Source of the DNA: RGIG3528 sp045616485
GTDB lineage: Bacteria > Bacillota > Clostridia > Lachnospirales > Lachnospiraceae
Assembly: GCA_045616485.1 (NCBI GenBank)
Contig: JAZLGU010000027.1
Location: forward strand, 62,001 to 126,000
Direction of reading: 5' to 3'
DNA: 64,000 nucleotides
Numbering within the stretch: position 1 is the first letter of the stretch; each line of letters starts with the position of its first letter. The translations under genes were made by a program, and so were the position numbers. The notes beneath the pieces are model-generated. The model saw only the letters and a list, made by a program, of their open reading frames with translations, was not told where the DNA came from and searched no databases. This document shows positions 9,339 through 18,188 of this stretch, piece by piece.

Positions 9339-10400
9339 ATGTTATTTTTAAAAAAAACAGGTGAATTTTTTAAGCGCCTTATAAAACAATATAAAACCAA
9401 TCCACTGTTTGCTGTTTTCTTTACTGTATTTCTTATTTCATTTGTAGTCTTTGTGGTATTATTTGCCAGAGATTTTATTAATGATAGAAGAATGAGAAAA
9501 GCAAACAGTGATTTTTATGAGCATATTCATAATGCAGAGCTATCCAGTACGCCATCAGTAGGATCAGATACGCATAGTACCCCCCAGCCTGTGACTCCGG
9601 GAGCAGATACGTCTCTTACTCCTTCAGTGGTGCCGGAGATGTCGCCTGAGCTTACATTATCACCTACCCCTTCATCATCACCATCACCTACTCCTACACC
9701 ATCGCCATCACCTGCTATGACAGCAGGAGGACTGGCAGGCATAGAAAAAAATAAGGACTATGTTGGCTGGCTGGAGCTGCTCGGCAGCTATCATGGCGGT
9801 CTCAGTGAGACAAATAGAATTAATTATCCGGTTTTCCAGACCTTTGATGATTTATCTACTCCTTTTGACCCTAAAAAGCCGGAGACCAATGAAGCATGGT
9901 TCTATCTGGATCATGATGCCAATGGCAAGCCCAACAGAAACGGTTCATTATTTGTTGAAGAGCTTTGCGAAGTGGGTAAGGGAACAGCCGAGAATAATTA
10001 TGAAAATGGAGTTAAGCCATCAGATAATATTATTATTTTTGGACATAACATAGTTAATTATAAGTTATTTGGAGCCCTTAAGCAGTTCTGGACATCAAAG
10101 ACTTTTATCGAAGAGCATCATAGTTTTTCTTTTACCACCTGTTACGAATACAGGGAGTATGAGATTATTTCCTATTTTGAGGACAGAGTGCCGGATGATG
10201 ATACATATTACTTTGCATCCTTTATCAACTGTGGCTCTCAGGAAGAATTCGATAAATGGTATGCATTTATTAAAGATAAAAGCGTAAAGAAACTGGATGT
10301 TACAGCAGAGTATGGAGATGAATTTGTGACTCTTGTTACCTGCGCTACAGCAGACAATTCCCCCAGAAGAACTGTTGTCATAGGAAAGAGAATTAAATAA
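9339..10400 (+). CDS. Class B sortase with long Ser/Thr/Pro linker
   Basis: The 353-residue protein has an N-terminal membrane anchor (about residues 22-46), a low-complexity Pro/Ser/Thr linker (about 66-125), then a class B sortase domain. Catalytic residues visible are His236 in FGHN, Cys335 in TLVTC and Arg343 or Arg344 in the PRRTVVIGK strand. Class B sortases cleave surface-protein sorting signals and attach them to peptidoglycan or build pili. No substrate with a sorting signal and no pilin is encoded within this window, so its targets are elsewhere. The linker would hold the catalytic domain away from the membrane. Possibly co-transcribed with folT (27-base gap). Confidence 0.9.
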   Translation: MLFLKKTGEFFKRLIKQYKTNPLFAVFFTVFLISFVVFVVLFARDFINDRRMRKANSDFYEHIHNAELSSTPSVGSDTHSTPQPVTPGADTSLTPSVVPEMSPELTLSPTPSSSPSPTPTPSPSPAMTAGGLAGIEKNKDYVGWLELLGSYHGGLSETNRINYPVFQTFDDLSTPFDPKKPETNEAWFYLDHDANGKPNRNGSLFVEELCEVGKGTAENNYENGVKPSDNIIIFGHNIVNYKLFGALKQFWTSKTFIEEHHSFSFTTCYEYREYEIISYFEDRVPDDDTYYFASFINCGSQEEFDKWYAFIKDKSVKKLDVTAEYGDEFVTLVTCATADNSPRRTVVIGKRIK

Positions 10401-10417
10401 TAATAGTAAAAAAGATG

Positions 10418-10443
10418 AAAGGCAGCCTGGGGAGGCTGCCTTT
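10418..10443 (+). terminator. Hairpin terminator after the sortase gene
   Basis: A perfect 10-bp stem AAAGGCAGCC / GGCTGCCTTT encloses a six-base loop. The downstream T tract is short (TTT then CGGGGG), so efficiency may be modest. Confidence 0.65.
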
Positions 10444-10633
10444 CGGGGGAGTTATGAAAAAATTAATAAAAAGTAAATAAGTAGGGGAGAGAAATAATCA
10501 AAAGATTATTTCGAATTGAACGTACTTCCCGCTCAATCTATAACCGATTCTACTAAAAAAATGTGTTGAAATTGTGTTCATATTTATATATGTTTTTATA
10601 CAATGCCATAAGTTAGAGTGAATAAAAAAAATC

Positions 10634-10662
10634 TTTACAAAATTGTAAAAACGTGTTATGAT
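10634..10662 (+). promoter_or_regulatory. rpsO promoter with extended -10
   Basis: TTTACA (10634-10639), a 17-base spacer and TATGAT (10657-10662), with TG one base upstream of the -10 box. Transcription would begin near 10669. Confidence 0.8.
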
Positions 10663-10668
10663 ACCAAA

Positions 10669-10761
10669 GCTTGCGAATCGTAAGCACACCGCTTCCCAGT
10701 GATTGGATCACTCCGACCGTTTCTGAGGAGCTGGCATATATTAAAATAGGAGGTAATTACC
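10669..10761 (+). promoter_or_regulatory. Structured rpsO leader RNA (possible S15 autoregulation site)
   Basis: Starting at the predicted first transcribed base, GCTTGCG/CGTAAGC (10669-10685) forms a 7-bp hairpin with loop AAT. A second hairpin AGTGAT-TGG-ATCACT lies at 10698-10712. In several bacteria S15 represses its own mRNA by binding a leader structure. I infer such a role from position and structure only; no known S15-binding motif was confirmed. Confidence 0.4.
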
Positions 10762-11028
10762 ATGATTACAAAGGAAAAGAAGGAAGAGATTATCGCTTCC
10801 TACGGTAGAACTGCTAATGACACAGGATCACCTGAGGTTCAGATCGCACTTCTTACAGCAAGAATTAATGAGCTTACCGCTCATATGAAGGAGAATCCAC
10901 ATGATTTCCATTCAAATCGCGGTCTGCTTAAGCTTGTAGGTCAGAGACGTGGTCTCCTTGACTACTACAAGAAGACAAACCTTGAGGGTTATCGTGCACT
11001 GATCGAGAAGCTCGGTCTCAGAAAGTAA
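10762..11028 (+). CDS. rpsO: 30S ribosomal protein S15
   Basis: The 88-residue product has the expected S15 length and conserved blocks: GSPEVQIALLTARINELTAHMKENPHD near the middle, then HSNRGLLKLVGQRRGLLDYYKK. It binds the central domain of 16S rRNA early in 30S assembly. A GGAGG ribosome site precedes the ATG. It is followed after 15 bases by rpmB. In many bacteria rpsO neighbours pnp; here pnp lies 40 kb away. Confidence 0.98.
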   Translation: MITKEKKEEIIASYGRTANDTGSPEVQIALLTARINELTAHMKENPHDFHSNRGLLKLVGQRRGLLDYYKKTNLEGYRALIEKLGLRK

Positions 11029-11043
11029 TTAGGAGGTTTTATC

Positions 11044-11241
11044 ATGGCTAAATGTGAAATTTGCAATAAGGCTTCCCTTTGGGGCAAGCAGCTCAGCTTC
11101 TCCAGAAGCCACGTTTCCGGCAGAAACAATAGAATGTGGAAGTCCAACGTGAAGAGCGTTCGCGTAAAGACTGCTACCGGCAATAAGAAGATGTATGTAT
11201 GTACTTCTTGCCTTAAGTCCGGCAATGTAGAGCGCGCATAA
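11044..11241 (+). CDS. rpmB: 50S ribosomal protein L28, zinc-binding form
   Basis: The 65-residue protein begins MAKCEICNKASLWG and ends with a second CxxC in YVCTSC, so it is the four-cysteine, zinc-binding L28 type. It is part of the large ribosomal subunit. It shares the rpsO transcript and is closed by a strong terminator. The genes that follow (Asp23-like, DAK-type, recG) match the conserved Firmicutes neighbourhood of rpmB. Confidence 0.98.
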   Translation: MAKCEICNKASLWGKQLSFSRSHVSGRNNRMWKSNVKSVRVKTATGNKKMYVCTSCLKSGNVERA

Positions 11242-11248
11242 TGAATTT

Positions 11249-11284
11249 AAAAGGTGACGATAATGTTTCGTCACCTTTTCTTTT
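11249..11284 (+). terminator. Strong rho-independent terminator after rpmB
   Basis: A perfect 12-bp stem AAAAGGTGACGA (11249-11260) / TCGTCACCTTTT (11268-11279) with a 7-base loop, followed by CTTTTTC. Confidence 0.92.
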
Positions 11285-11325
11285 TCTAACAGAAAGTAAC
11301 TATTTTGATACAAGTAATTTTTTTA

Positions 11326-11354
11326 TTTTCTTTTATGAGGAAATAGGTTATAAT
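11326..11354 (+). promoter_or_regulatory. Probable promoter of the Asp23-like/fakA-like/recG genes
   Basis: TATAAT at 11349-11354 is clear; the -35 region (TTTTCT, 17-base spacing) is weak. Confidence 0.5.
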
Positions 11355-11424
11355 AGTAATGTATAGTCTATAGGGAGACAGATTCTTTTTTAATAATTAG
11401 AATTATGCACCAGGAGGGTTTTAT

Positions 11425-11790
11425 ATGAATAATGCAGGTACTATTAATACAAACCTTGGTAATGTTCAGGTCGATACCGATGTTATAGCAAAGTATGCAG
11501 GAGCATCTGCTGTCAGCTGTTTCGGTATTGTTGGTATGGCTACTATAAATGTTAAGGATGGTATTGCCCGTCTTCTTAAAAGAGACAGCCTTAACAGAGG
11601 AGTAAATGTTGTTATTACTCCGGACAATACTATTATCATTGATCTTCACATCATAGTATCATATGGTGTCAGCATTTCTGCTGTAGCTTCCAATCTTATA
11701 AGTGATGTAAAGTATAAGGTGGAGGAGTTCTCAGGCCTTAAAGTTGAGAAAATTAACGTTCTTGTTGAAGGCGTAAGAAACATAGATTAA
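11425..11790 (+). CDS. Asp23/Gls24 family envelope stress-like protein (YloU type)
   Basis: The 121-residue protein belongs to the Asp23/Gls24 (DUF322) family: it has the LGNVQVDTDVIAKYAGASAVSCFGIVGMA opening typical of the family, a middle strand pattern and a C-terminal VEGVRNID. Members are small, soluble proteins linked to cell-envelope homeostasis; the exact role of the YloU branch is unclear. It sits directly upstream of the DAK-type gene (a conserved pairing) and has a good AGGAGGG site. Confidence 0.88.
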   Translation: MNNAGTINTNLGNVQVDTDVIAKYAGASAVSCFGIVGMATINVKDGIARLLKRDSLNRGVNVVITPDNTIIIDLHIIVSYGVSISAVASNLISDVKYKVEEFSGLKVEKINVLVEGVRNID

Positions 11791-11829
11791 TCAGCATATA
11801 TAATGCTTTCGCTAGGAGGATATAGGAAA

Positions 11830-13467
11830 TTGAATCAGAAGAAAATTGATGCTGCAGAGCTTAGAATGGCATTTTTGTCAGGTGCTAAGGCTATTGAAGC
11901 AAAAAAAGAATACATAAACGAACTTAATGTTTTCCCTGTTCCGGATGGAGATACAGGTACCAATATGACCCTTACTATCATGTCAGCTGCAGATGCAGTA
12001 TATGCCATGACCAATCCTAAGATGGCTGATCTTTGTAAGGCTATGTCTTCAGGCTCACTTCGTGGAGCCAGAGGTAATTCAGGCGTTATTCTTTCTCAGC
12101 TTCTTCGTGGTTTTACAAAAGTGTGTGGTACCGTAGAGGAGCTGGATGCCAAGGTATGTGCTGACGCTTTTGAAAAAGCTGTTGAGACTGCATATAAGGC
12201 GGTTATGAAGCCCAAAGAGGGCACTATTCTTACAGTAGCCAAGGCTGGAGCTGATAAGGCTCGTGAGCTGGCTTCAGCAGATCTTTCAGTTGAAGACTTT
12301 TTCAAGCAGATTATTGATGCTACACAGGTATCTTTGGATAACACTCCGGAGCTGCTTCCTGTACTTAAAGAGGCTGGAGTAGTAGACTCAGGCGGCCAGG
12401 GACTTTTGGAGTTTTTACGTGGTGCCTATGCTGCCCTTACCGGCAATCCTATTTCTTTTGCTGAGGCAGTAGTGGCAGCAGAGGAAGAGCCATCTGCATC
12501 CGCTTCCAAGTTTACATATTCAGTAGAGTACATGCTGACTCCGGCTCAGGAGATGAATCATGAGGATGAGCTAAAGCTCAAGTCCTATATAGAGGCCATG
12601 TCTGACGAGGTTAGCGTATCTTCAAAGAGTGGTAAGATTTGCGTTAAGGCCTGCACAGATGCTCCGGGTAAGGTCATTTCCAAGGGTGTTGCTCTCGGTA
12701 CACTTACAGATATTAAGATGGAGAATCTTAAAGCATCAGCTGCAGAGAGTGATACTTGTGAGAGCTGCACAGCAGAAAGCAGTGAAGAGCCTGTTAGCAG
12801 TGAGCATAAAAAAGATGGCTTTGTAGCAGTGTCTATCGGCGCCGGCATGAATGAGATATTTAAGGAGCTGGGAGTAGACTATATCATTGAAGGTGGTCAG
12901 ACTATGAATCCATCTACTGATGATGTACTTAAAGCTATTGAGTCCATTAATGCTGACAATATTTATGTATTACCAAACAATAAGAATATTATTCTGGCAG
13001 CAGATCAGGCTAAGAGTCTTACAGAAGACAAAAATGTAATTGTTATTCCTACCAAAACAGTTCCTCAGGGTATTACAGCTCTTATCAATTACATGTATGA
13101 TAATAGTCCGGAGGACAATGAGCGTGACATGACTGAGTCACTTGCTACTGTTAAGACTGGCCAGATTACTTATGCTGTACGTGATACACAGATAGACGGA
13201 TTTGAGATTAAAATGAATGATATTATGGGCCTTGATGATAAGACAATTAAGGCAGTGGGCTCTAATATTCATGATGTAGCATTTGATCTTACCAAGCAAA
13301 TGGTAACAGAGGATTCTGCTCTTATTACTCTCTACTACGGAGAAGAGACTACCATGCATGAGGCTGAAAAGCTTTGTGATGCCTTAAAAGAAGAATTCCC
13401 TGACCTTGAAGTGGAGATTCATGAAGGCGGTCAGCCTATTTACTATTACGTAATTTCAGTAGAATAA
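11830..13467 (+). CDS. DAK-domain fatty acid kinase-like protein (YloV/FakA type)
   Basis: From a TTG start this encodes 545 residues. The N-terminal DAK2-type nucleotide domain shows PVPDGDTGTNM and SLRGARGNSGVILSQLLRG, followed by a second domain and a C-terminal DegV-interacting-type region. FakA proteins phosphorylate fatty acids bound to FakB (DegV family) for phospholipid synthesis. I chose TTG at 11830 because AGGAGGA lies nine bases upstream; the ATG at 11803 has no ribosome site and would place that site inside the coding region. No fakB/degV gene is nearby. Confidence 0.88.
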   Translation: MNQKKIDAAELRMAFLSGAKAIEAKKEYINELNVFPVPDGDTGTNMTLTIMSAADAVYAMTNPKMADLCKAMSSGSLRGARGNSGVILSQLLRGFTKVCGTVEELDAKVCADAFEKAVETAYKAVMKPKEGTILTVAKAGADKARELASADLSVEDFFKQIIDATQVSLDNTPELLPVLKEAGVVDSGGQGLLEFLRGAYAALTGNPISFAEAVVAAEEEPSASASKFTYSVEYMLTPAQEMNHEDELKLKSYIEAMSDEVSVSSKSGKICVKACTDAPGKVISKGVALGTLTDIKMENLKASAAESDTCESCTAESSEEPVSSEHKKDGFVAVSIGAGMNEIFKELGVDYIIEGGQTMNPSTDDVLKAIESINADNIYVLPNNKNIILAADQAKSLTEDKNVIVIPTKTVPQGITALINYMYDNSPEDNERDMTESLATVKTGQITYAVRDTQIDGFEIKMNDIMGLDDKTIKAVGSNIHDVAFDLTKQMVTEDSALITLYYGEETTMHEAEKLCDALKEEFPDLEVEIHEGGQPIYYYVISVE

Positions 13468-13474
13468 ATTAAAG

Positions 13475-13507
13475 ACCCGGATATATATTATCCGGGTTGT
13501 TGTATTT
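13475..13507 (+). terminator. Hairpin between the DAK-type gene and recG
   Basis: ACCCGGATA (13475-13483) and TATCCGGGT (13489-13497) form a perfect 9-bp stem with a 5-base loop, followed by a T-rich but interrupted tail. recG starts 12 bases later with no visible promoter of its own, so this probably attenuates more than it stops transcription. Confidence 0.7.
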
Positions 13508-13518
13508 TTGGGGGATAC

Positions 13519-15564
13519 ATGAGACTTTCTGATCAGGTAAATACTATCAAGGGCATTGGGGAAAAGACCAGCGGCTATATTTCCAAATTATCAGTAGATA
13601 CTGTGGGAGAGCTGCTTACTTTTTATCCCAGAAGATATGAGGCGTTTGATGAAGCTGTGGACATACACCGGCTTAAGATAGGGGAAATTGCAGCTATTTG
13701 TGCCAGTGTCACCAAAGTGGTAGAGCCTAAGTACAATACAAGAATTAAGATTATTACAGCCACTGCAAATGACAGCAGTGGTGAAATAGAGCTGGTATGG
13801 TTTAATCAACCCTATGTTAAGTATGAGTTAAAAGCAGGATATCATTTTATTTTTAGAGGCAAAGTAGTAAAAAAAGGCCGCAAGATACAGATGGAGCAGG
13901 CCAAGATTTATAAAAGAGAGGAGTATGCTCTTTTACGCAGATCCTTGCAGCCTGTGTATTCTTTAGTATCAGGCCTTTCCAACAATCTGGTGACCAAGTC
14001 TATGAAGCAGGCTTTGGTTCTGGCTTCTGATTTTCCTGAATATATACCGGCTTCCATAAGAAAAGAATTTTCTTTGATAAAGAAAACAAATGCCTTGGAA
14101 GAAGTGCATTTTCCAAAAAGCTATGAGACATTAAATGATGCCAGAAGAAGCCTTATATTTGAAGAATTTTTCCTTTTTTCAGTGGTATTAAAAAATATGA
14201 ATATGCTGAAAGAAAGGGAGATGGGAGCTGTTCGCATAAAGGACGCTGGTGCCTGTTGTAAGCTTATTAACAGCCTGCCTTTTGAGCTTACTATGGACCA
14301 GATGGCAGCGTTTAATGATATTAAAAAAGACTTGGACAGCGGCAGGGTGATGGCCAGACTGATACAAGGAGACGTAGGCTCGGGAAAAACAATTGTAGCA
14401 GCATTATCCTTGCTTACTGTGGCAGAAGCCGGCTATCAGGGGGCTATTATGGTGCCCACTGAAGTGCTGGCCAGACAGCATTATGAGACATTATCAGGTC
14501 TTTTGGCTCCCTTTGGCGTAAAGGTAGTACTGCTTACCGGCGCAGTTACGGCCAAGGAAAGAAAGACTGCAATTGAGGCTATTCGTAGCGGAGAAGCAGC
14601 TGTGACGGTAGGTACCCATGCGCTTTTTCAAAAGGATATAGAATTTAAGAATCTGGCCCTTTGTATTACTGATGAGCAGCACCGTTTTGGAGTCAATCAG
14701 AGGGATGAGCTTAGGGGAAAGGCTGATAAGACTCATGTTCTTGCTATGTCTGCTACCCCTATTCCCAGGACCTTAGCCATGATGCTGTATGCAGATATGG
14801 ATATTTCCAGGATTAATACAAAGCCTTCTGACAGACTTCCGATAAAAAACTGTCTGGTGGGTAGAGAATACAGGGAGACAGCTTATAAATTCATAAAAAA
14901 TCAGGTGCAGCTGGGGCATCAGGCCTATATAATCTGTCCCATGATTGACGAAAATGAGGGCAGTGACCTGGAAAATGTTACAGACTACGCTAAGAATCTT
15001 AAGGAAGTGTGGGGGGATGAAGTATCTGTAGAAATATTACACGGCAGAATGAAAAATGAGAAAAAGAATCAAGTCATGGAGGCCTTTTCCAAGGGCGATA
15101 TACAGGTTCTTGTTAGCACTACAGTTGTAGAAGTGGGCGTAAATGTGCCTAATGCTACTGTGATGATGATAGAAAATGCTGAAAGGTTTGGATTAGCGCA
15201 GCTTCATCAGTTAAGAGGCCGTGTAGGCCGTGGTAAGGATCAGTCTTACTGCATTATTTCCCATGGTGAATGTGGTCCTGACAGTATAGAAAGACTGGAA
15301 GTGCTTAAGAATTCCACAGATGGCTTTTTCATAGCCAATGAAGATCTTAGATTAAGGGGGCCCGGAGATATCTTTGGTACCAGACAATGCGGAGAGATGT
15401 ACTTTAAAATCGGAGATATTTATTCGGATTCTGCTATATTTTCTGAGGCCTTTGAAGCTGCGGGAAAGCTGACTGCAGGGGAGCTGGATCAAATTGTAAC
15501 AAAACTTATAGATTCTGAAGCAAATTATATGTTTCATTTTATGGATAAATATTGTAAGATATAA
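13519..15564 (+). CDS. recG: ATP-dependent DNA helicase RecG
   Basis: The 681-residue protein has the RecG layout: N-terminal wedge/OB domain (to about residue 240), then superfamily 2 helicase motifs including QGDVGSGKT (Walker A), TDEQHRFGV (DEQH form of the DExH box), SATPIPRTLAM and the C-terminal QLRGRVGRG and TDGFFIANEDLRLRGPGD. It remodels stalled forks and branched DNA. Length matches the family. Its place after rpmB-yloU-yloV is a standard Firmicutes arrangement. Confidence 0.97.
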   Translation: MRLSDQVNTIKGIGEKTSGYISKLSVDTVGELLTFYPRRYEAFDEAVDIHRLKIGEIAAICASVTKVVEPKYNTRIKIITATANDSSGEIELVWFNQPYVKYELKAGYHFIFRGKVVKKGRKIQMEQAKIYKREEYALLRRSLQPVYSLVSGLSNNLVTKSMKQALVLASDFPEYIPASIRKEFSLIKKTNALEEVHFPKSYETLNDARRSLIFEEFFLFSVVLKNMNMLKEREMGAVRIKDAGACCKLINSLPFELTMDQMAAFNDIKKDLDSGRVMARLIQGDVGSGKTIVAALSLLTVAEAGYQGAIMVPTEVLARQHYETLSGLLAPFGVKVVLLTGAVTAKERKTAIEAIRSGEAAVTVGTHALFQKDIEFKNLALCITDEQHRFGVNQRDELRGKADKTHVLAMSATPIPRTLAMMLYADMDISRINTKPSDRLPIKNCLVGREYRETAYKFIKNQVQLGHQAYIICPMIDENEGSDLENVTDYAKNLKEVWGDEVSVEILHGRMKNEKKNQVMEAFSKGDIQVLVSTTVVEVGVNVPNATVMMIENAERFGLAQLHQLRGRVGRGKDQSYCIISHGECGPDSIERLEVLKNSTDGFFIANEDLRLRGPGDIFGTRQCGEMYFKIGDIYSDSAIFSEAFEAAGKLTAGELDQIVTKLIDSEANYMFHFMDKYCKI

Positions 15565-15604
15565 AAGGGTTATTATTGATATAAATTAAGAAAAGGTTTT
15601 ATAA

Positions 15605-17242
15605 ATGGATAAGCTTACGAATGCACAGCTTTATAATATTGCATCCGATAATTACAAGATTTTATCAGATTTCTGCAATTTGCTGCAGATTGAGGGTTAC
15701 TGGAGTGATGCAGGGCGTATATTAAACAGTGAGCCGGAGGAGATTCTTGATATATATGTAGAGTCCCTTCTGGTTTGTTTTGCTGTTTATATTAACAGAC
15801 TGGGACGTGAGGAGAAGGCTTTTATTGCTTCTTTCTCAGAAAAAGCCAGGGAGATTTTAAATGAATATGAAGACGATAAGAAGCTTACTGATAATGCGGA
15901 TCGTTTTCAGAAAAGTGCGCCTATTTTATACCAGTTGCTGGCTCTTAGAGATGTGGAAAAGGCTTCAGGTACGGCAGCTCTTTTCTTTGATGCTATTATA
16001 AATATCATGCTTTGCATGGCCAGACTTAACGGAAAAGATGATGCTTTGGCTACCAAGTATCTCGGCATATATTTTGACAGGGTATCAGCTTTTTTAAGTA
16101 ACAGTAAGTATCCCTTGCAGAGTGTAGACAGCAAGTACCTTTTCAAAAAGCTGTGTTTCGGCAATCTTTTGACTTCAGCTCAGGGCATAAAAGATGCAGC
16201 TTATGATTTCTCAGAATATAAGAAAATAAATCTTTACTATACTTCTGAGCAGCTGCGTCCCGTGGCTTCAGTAGCATATTCTTCAGACTCCATTGAGCGG
16301 GAAAGCTTAAGAGACAGGCGTATTAAAGCCAGACAGAAGCCTAAAAAGACATATGAGAAGCCGGAGATTCTGTTGAAAAAGCAGGAGAAAAAGGTTGTAG
16401 AAAATGATGCAGCTATCTTAGCCAAGATTCATGACAATGCTCTTACTGAAGTAATGGAAGAGCTGAATGCCCTGGTAGGATTAGAGGAAGTAAAGACAGA
16501 GATACGTTCATTGATCAATCTTATAAAGGTCAGAAAAATGCGTGAGCAATATCATCTGCCTGAGATAGAGATGTCTTATCATATGGTGTTTACAGGGTCT
16601 CCCGGTACAGGTAAGACTACAGTGGCCCGTATTGTAAGCCGTATATATAAGGAGCTGGGGATACTGTCCAAAGGGACTGTGACAGAGACAGATCGTTCAG
16701 GCCTTGTAGCAGGCTATGTGGGGCAGACTGCATTAAAGGTGAAGGAAGTAGTGGAAAAGAGCCTTGGAGGCGTGTTATTTATAGATGAAGCTTATGCTCT
16801 TGTAGGCAATACTTCCAATGATTTTGGTAAAGAGGCCTTAGATACCCTGGTAAAGCTTATGGAAGATCACCGTAAGGACCTGGTGGTTATCGTGGCCGGC
16901 TATACCGATGAAATGAAGGAGTTTCTTAAAGCGAATACAGGTCTTGTTTCCAGATTTAATCGCTTTATTACTTTCCCTGATTATAGTCCCATAGAGCTTT
17001 GTGATATACTTGAAGGTATGGCCCAAAAGAATGGCTTTGTTCTGGAAGAGACTGTAAAAGAATCTTTACTTGATTACGTATCTCACATGTCAGAGCATGC
17101 AAAGAAAGAGTTCGGTAATGCAAGAGGCATCCGTAATCTTTTTGAAGCCATGCTGGTCAATCAGGCCAATAGAGTAGTGGGAGAAGAAATTTGCTCCATG
17201 GAGGAGCTGACAAAATTAAAATTTGAGGACATTTCCTGGTGA
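15605..17242 (+). CDS. CbxX/SpoVK-type AAA+ ATPase with novel N-terminal region
   Basis: Of 545 residues, the last ~270 are an AAA+ domain of the CbbX/SpoVK type: LNALVGLEEVK opening, Walker A GSPGTGKT, the pore-like TDRSGLVAGYVGQT segment, Walker B LFIDEAYAL, and sensor motifs including the arginine-rich SRFNRFITF. The first ~270 residues are mostly helical, rich in charged residues, and I do not recognise them. CbbX remodels Rubisco and SpoVK is a sporulation ATPase; neither role can be assigned here. Its TGA overlaps the GTG start of the next glycosyltransferase, suggesting coupled expression. Confidence 0.85.
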   Translation: MDKLTNAQLYNIASDNYKILSDFCNLLQIEGYWSDAGRILNSEPEEILDIYVESLLVCFAVYINRLGREEKAFIASFSEKAREILNEYEDDKKLTDNADRFQKSAPILYQLLALRDVEKASGTAALFFDAIINIMLCMARLNGKDDALATKYLGIYFDRVSAFLSNSKYPLQSVDSKYLFKKLCFGNLLTSAQGIKDAAYDFSEYKKINLYYTSEQLRPVASVAYSSDSIERESLRDRRIKARQKPKKTYEKPEILLKKQEKKVVENDAAILAKIHDNALTEVMEELNALVGLEEVKTEIRSLINLIKVRKMREQYHLPEIEMSYHMVFTGSPGTGKTTVARIVSRIYKELGILSKGTVTETDRSGLVAGYVGQTALKVKEVVEKSLGGVLFIDEAYALVGNTSNDFGKEALDTLVKLMEDHRKDLVVIVAGYTDEMKEFLKANTGLVSRFNRFITFPDYSPIELCDILEGMAQKNGFVLEETVKESLLDYVSHMSEHAKKEFGNARGIRNLFEAMLVNQANRVVGEEICSMEELTKLKFEDISW

Positions 17243-18174
17243 AAAGTTTAGACTTACTTATTTCCATAGTTATGCCTGTGTACAATGAAGCGGCTCATAT
17301 TGAGCGTTCCGTACAGACAGTGGCAGAGATAGTGGAAAATGCAAAACTGAATTATGAGATTGTTTTGGTAGACGATGGCTCCAAAGATGACTCCTGGGCC
17401 AGACTTAGCAGTATGTCTAAGGAAAATAAAAGGATAAAAAGCATACGTCTCTCCAGAAATTTTGGTAAAGAAGCTGCTCTCTGTGCTGGTCTTGATGAGG
17501 CGAAAGGTGACGCTGTTGTGGTGCTTGATTCTGATTTACAACATCCGCCCCAGCTGATACCTGAATTTGTCCGCATATGGAGAGAAGAAGGCTACGACGT
17601 AGTAGAGGGCGTAAAGAGTGACCGTGGCAAGGAAAGCGGTCTGCATCGCCTGGCAGCCAACAGCTACTATAGGATTCTTCTGAAGCTTACAGATATTGAT
17701 CTTAGGAATGCATCTGATTTTAAGCTTTTAGACAGGAGGGTGGTGGATGCCATAGCTGTTATGCCTGAAAAGATTACCTTTTTCAGAGGTATGTCAGCCT
17801 GGGTAGGCTTTGAAAGGAAGAAAGTACCTTTTGAAGTACAGGACAGAGTGGAGGGCAAGTCCAAATGGTCCTTTAACAGACTGGCTACACTGGCGGTTAC
17901 CAGTATTACTTCCTATGCCTCTGCGCCTCTTAAGCTTATTATCAGGCTGGGACTATTAATGTTTGTTCTGTCCGTGGTGCTGGGGATAGAGACTCTGGTT
18001 CGCTTTTTCATGGGATACTCCCTGGAGGGATTTACGACAGTTATCCTTCTTTTGCTTTTGATAGGTTCTACCATTATGGTTTGTCTGGGTATTATAGGAC
18101 TTTACCTCGAGCGTATATATCACGAGATAAAAGGAAGACCCAGATATATTATATCCAAGAAAATTAATGATTGA
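17239..18174 (+). CDS. GtrB-like family 2 glycosyltransferase (polyprenyl-phosphate sugar synthase)
   Basis: This 311-residue GT2 enzyme has IVMPVYNE, VDDGSKDDS, the metal-binding DSDLQHPP, the RxxGKSKWSF acceptor-loop motif, two C-terminal membrane helices (about 231-255 and 264-292) and the C-terminal YLERIYHEIKGRPRYII. These mark the GtrB/CsbB/YkoT group, which makes undecaprenyl-phosphate-linked sugars on the inner face of the membrane. It starts at GTG within the overlap GTGA with the AAA+ gene, and the next gene starts close by, so a shared transcript is likely. The sugar cannot be told from sequence. Confidence 0.9.
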   Translation: MKSLDLLISIVMPVYNEAAHIERSVQTVAEIVENAKLNYEIVLVDDGSKDDSWARLSSMSKENKRIKSIRLSRNFGKEAALCAGLDEAKGDAVVVLDSDLQHPPQLIPEFVRIWREEGYDVVEGVKSDRGKESGLHRLAANSYYRILLKLTDIDLRNASDFKLLDRRVVDAIAVMPEKITFFRGMSAWVGFERKKVPFEVQDRVEGKSKWSFNRLATLAVTSITSYASAPLKLIIRLGLLMFVLSVVLGIETLVRFFMGYSLEGFTTVILLLLLIGSTIMVCLGIIGLYLERIYHEIKGRPRYIISKKIND

Positions 18175-18188
18175 TACAGAGGACACCA

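Larger units (their letters stand above)
10401..10761. other. 361-base intergenic region between sortase and rpsO
   Basis: No protein gene is supported here. It holds the sortase terminator, about 170 bases of AT-rich sequence in which I see nothing definite, and the rpsO promoter and leader. Confidence 0.7.

Noticed and set aside
9640..9725. Repetitive DNA in the sortase gene considered as a CRISPR or tandem array
   Set aside because: It encodes the Ser/Thr/Pro linker in frame; the units are irregular and have no spacers.
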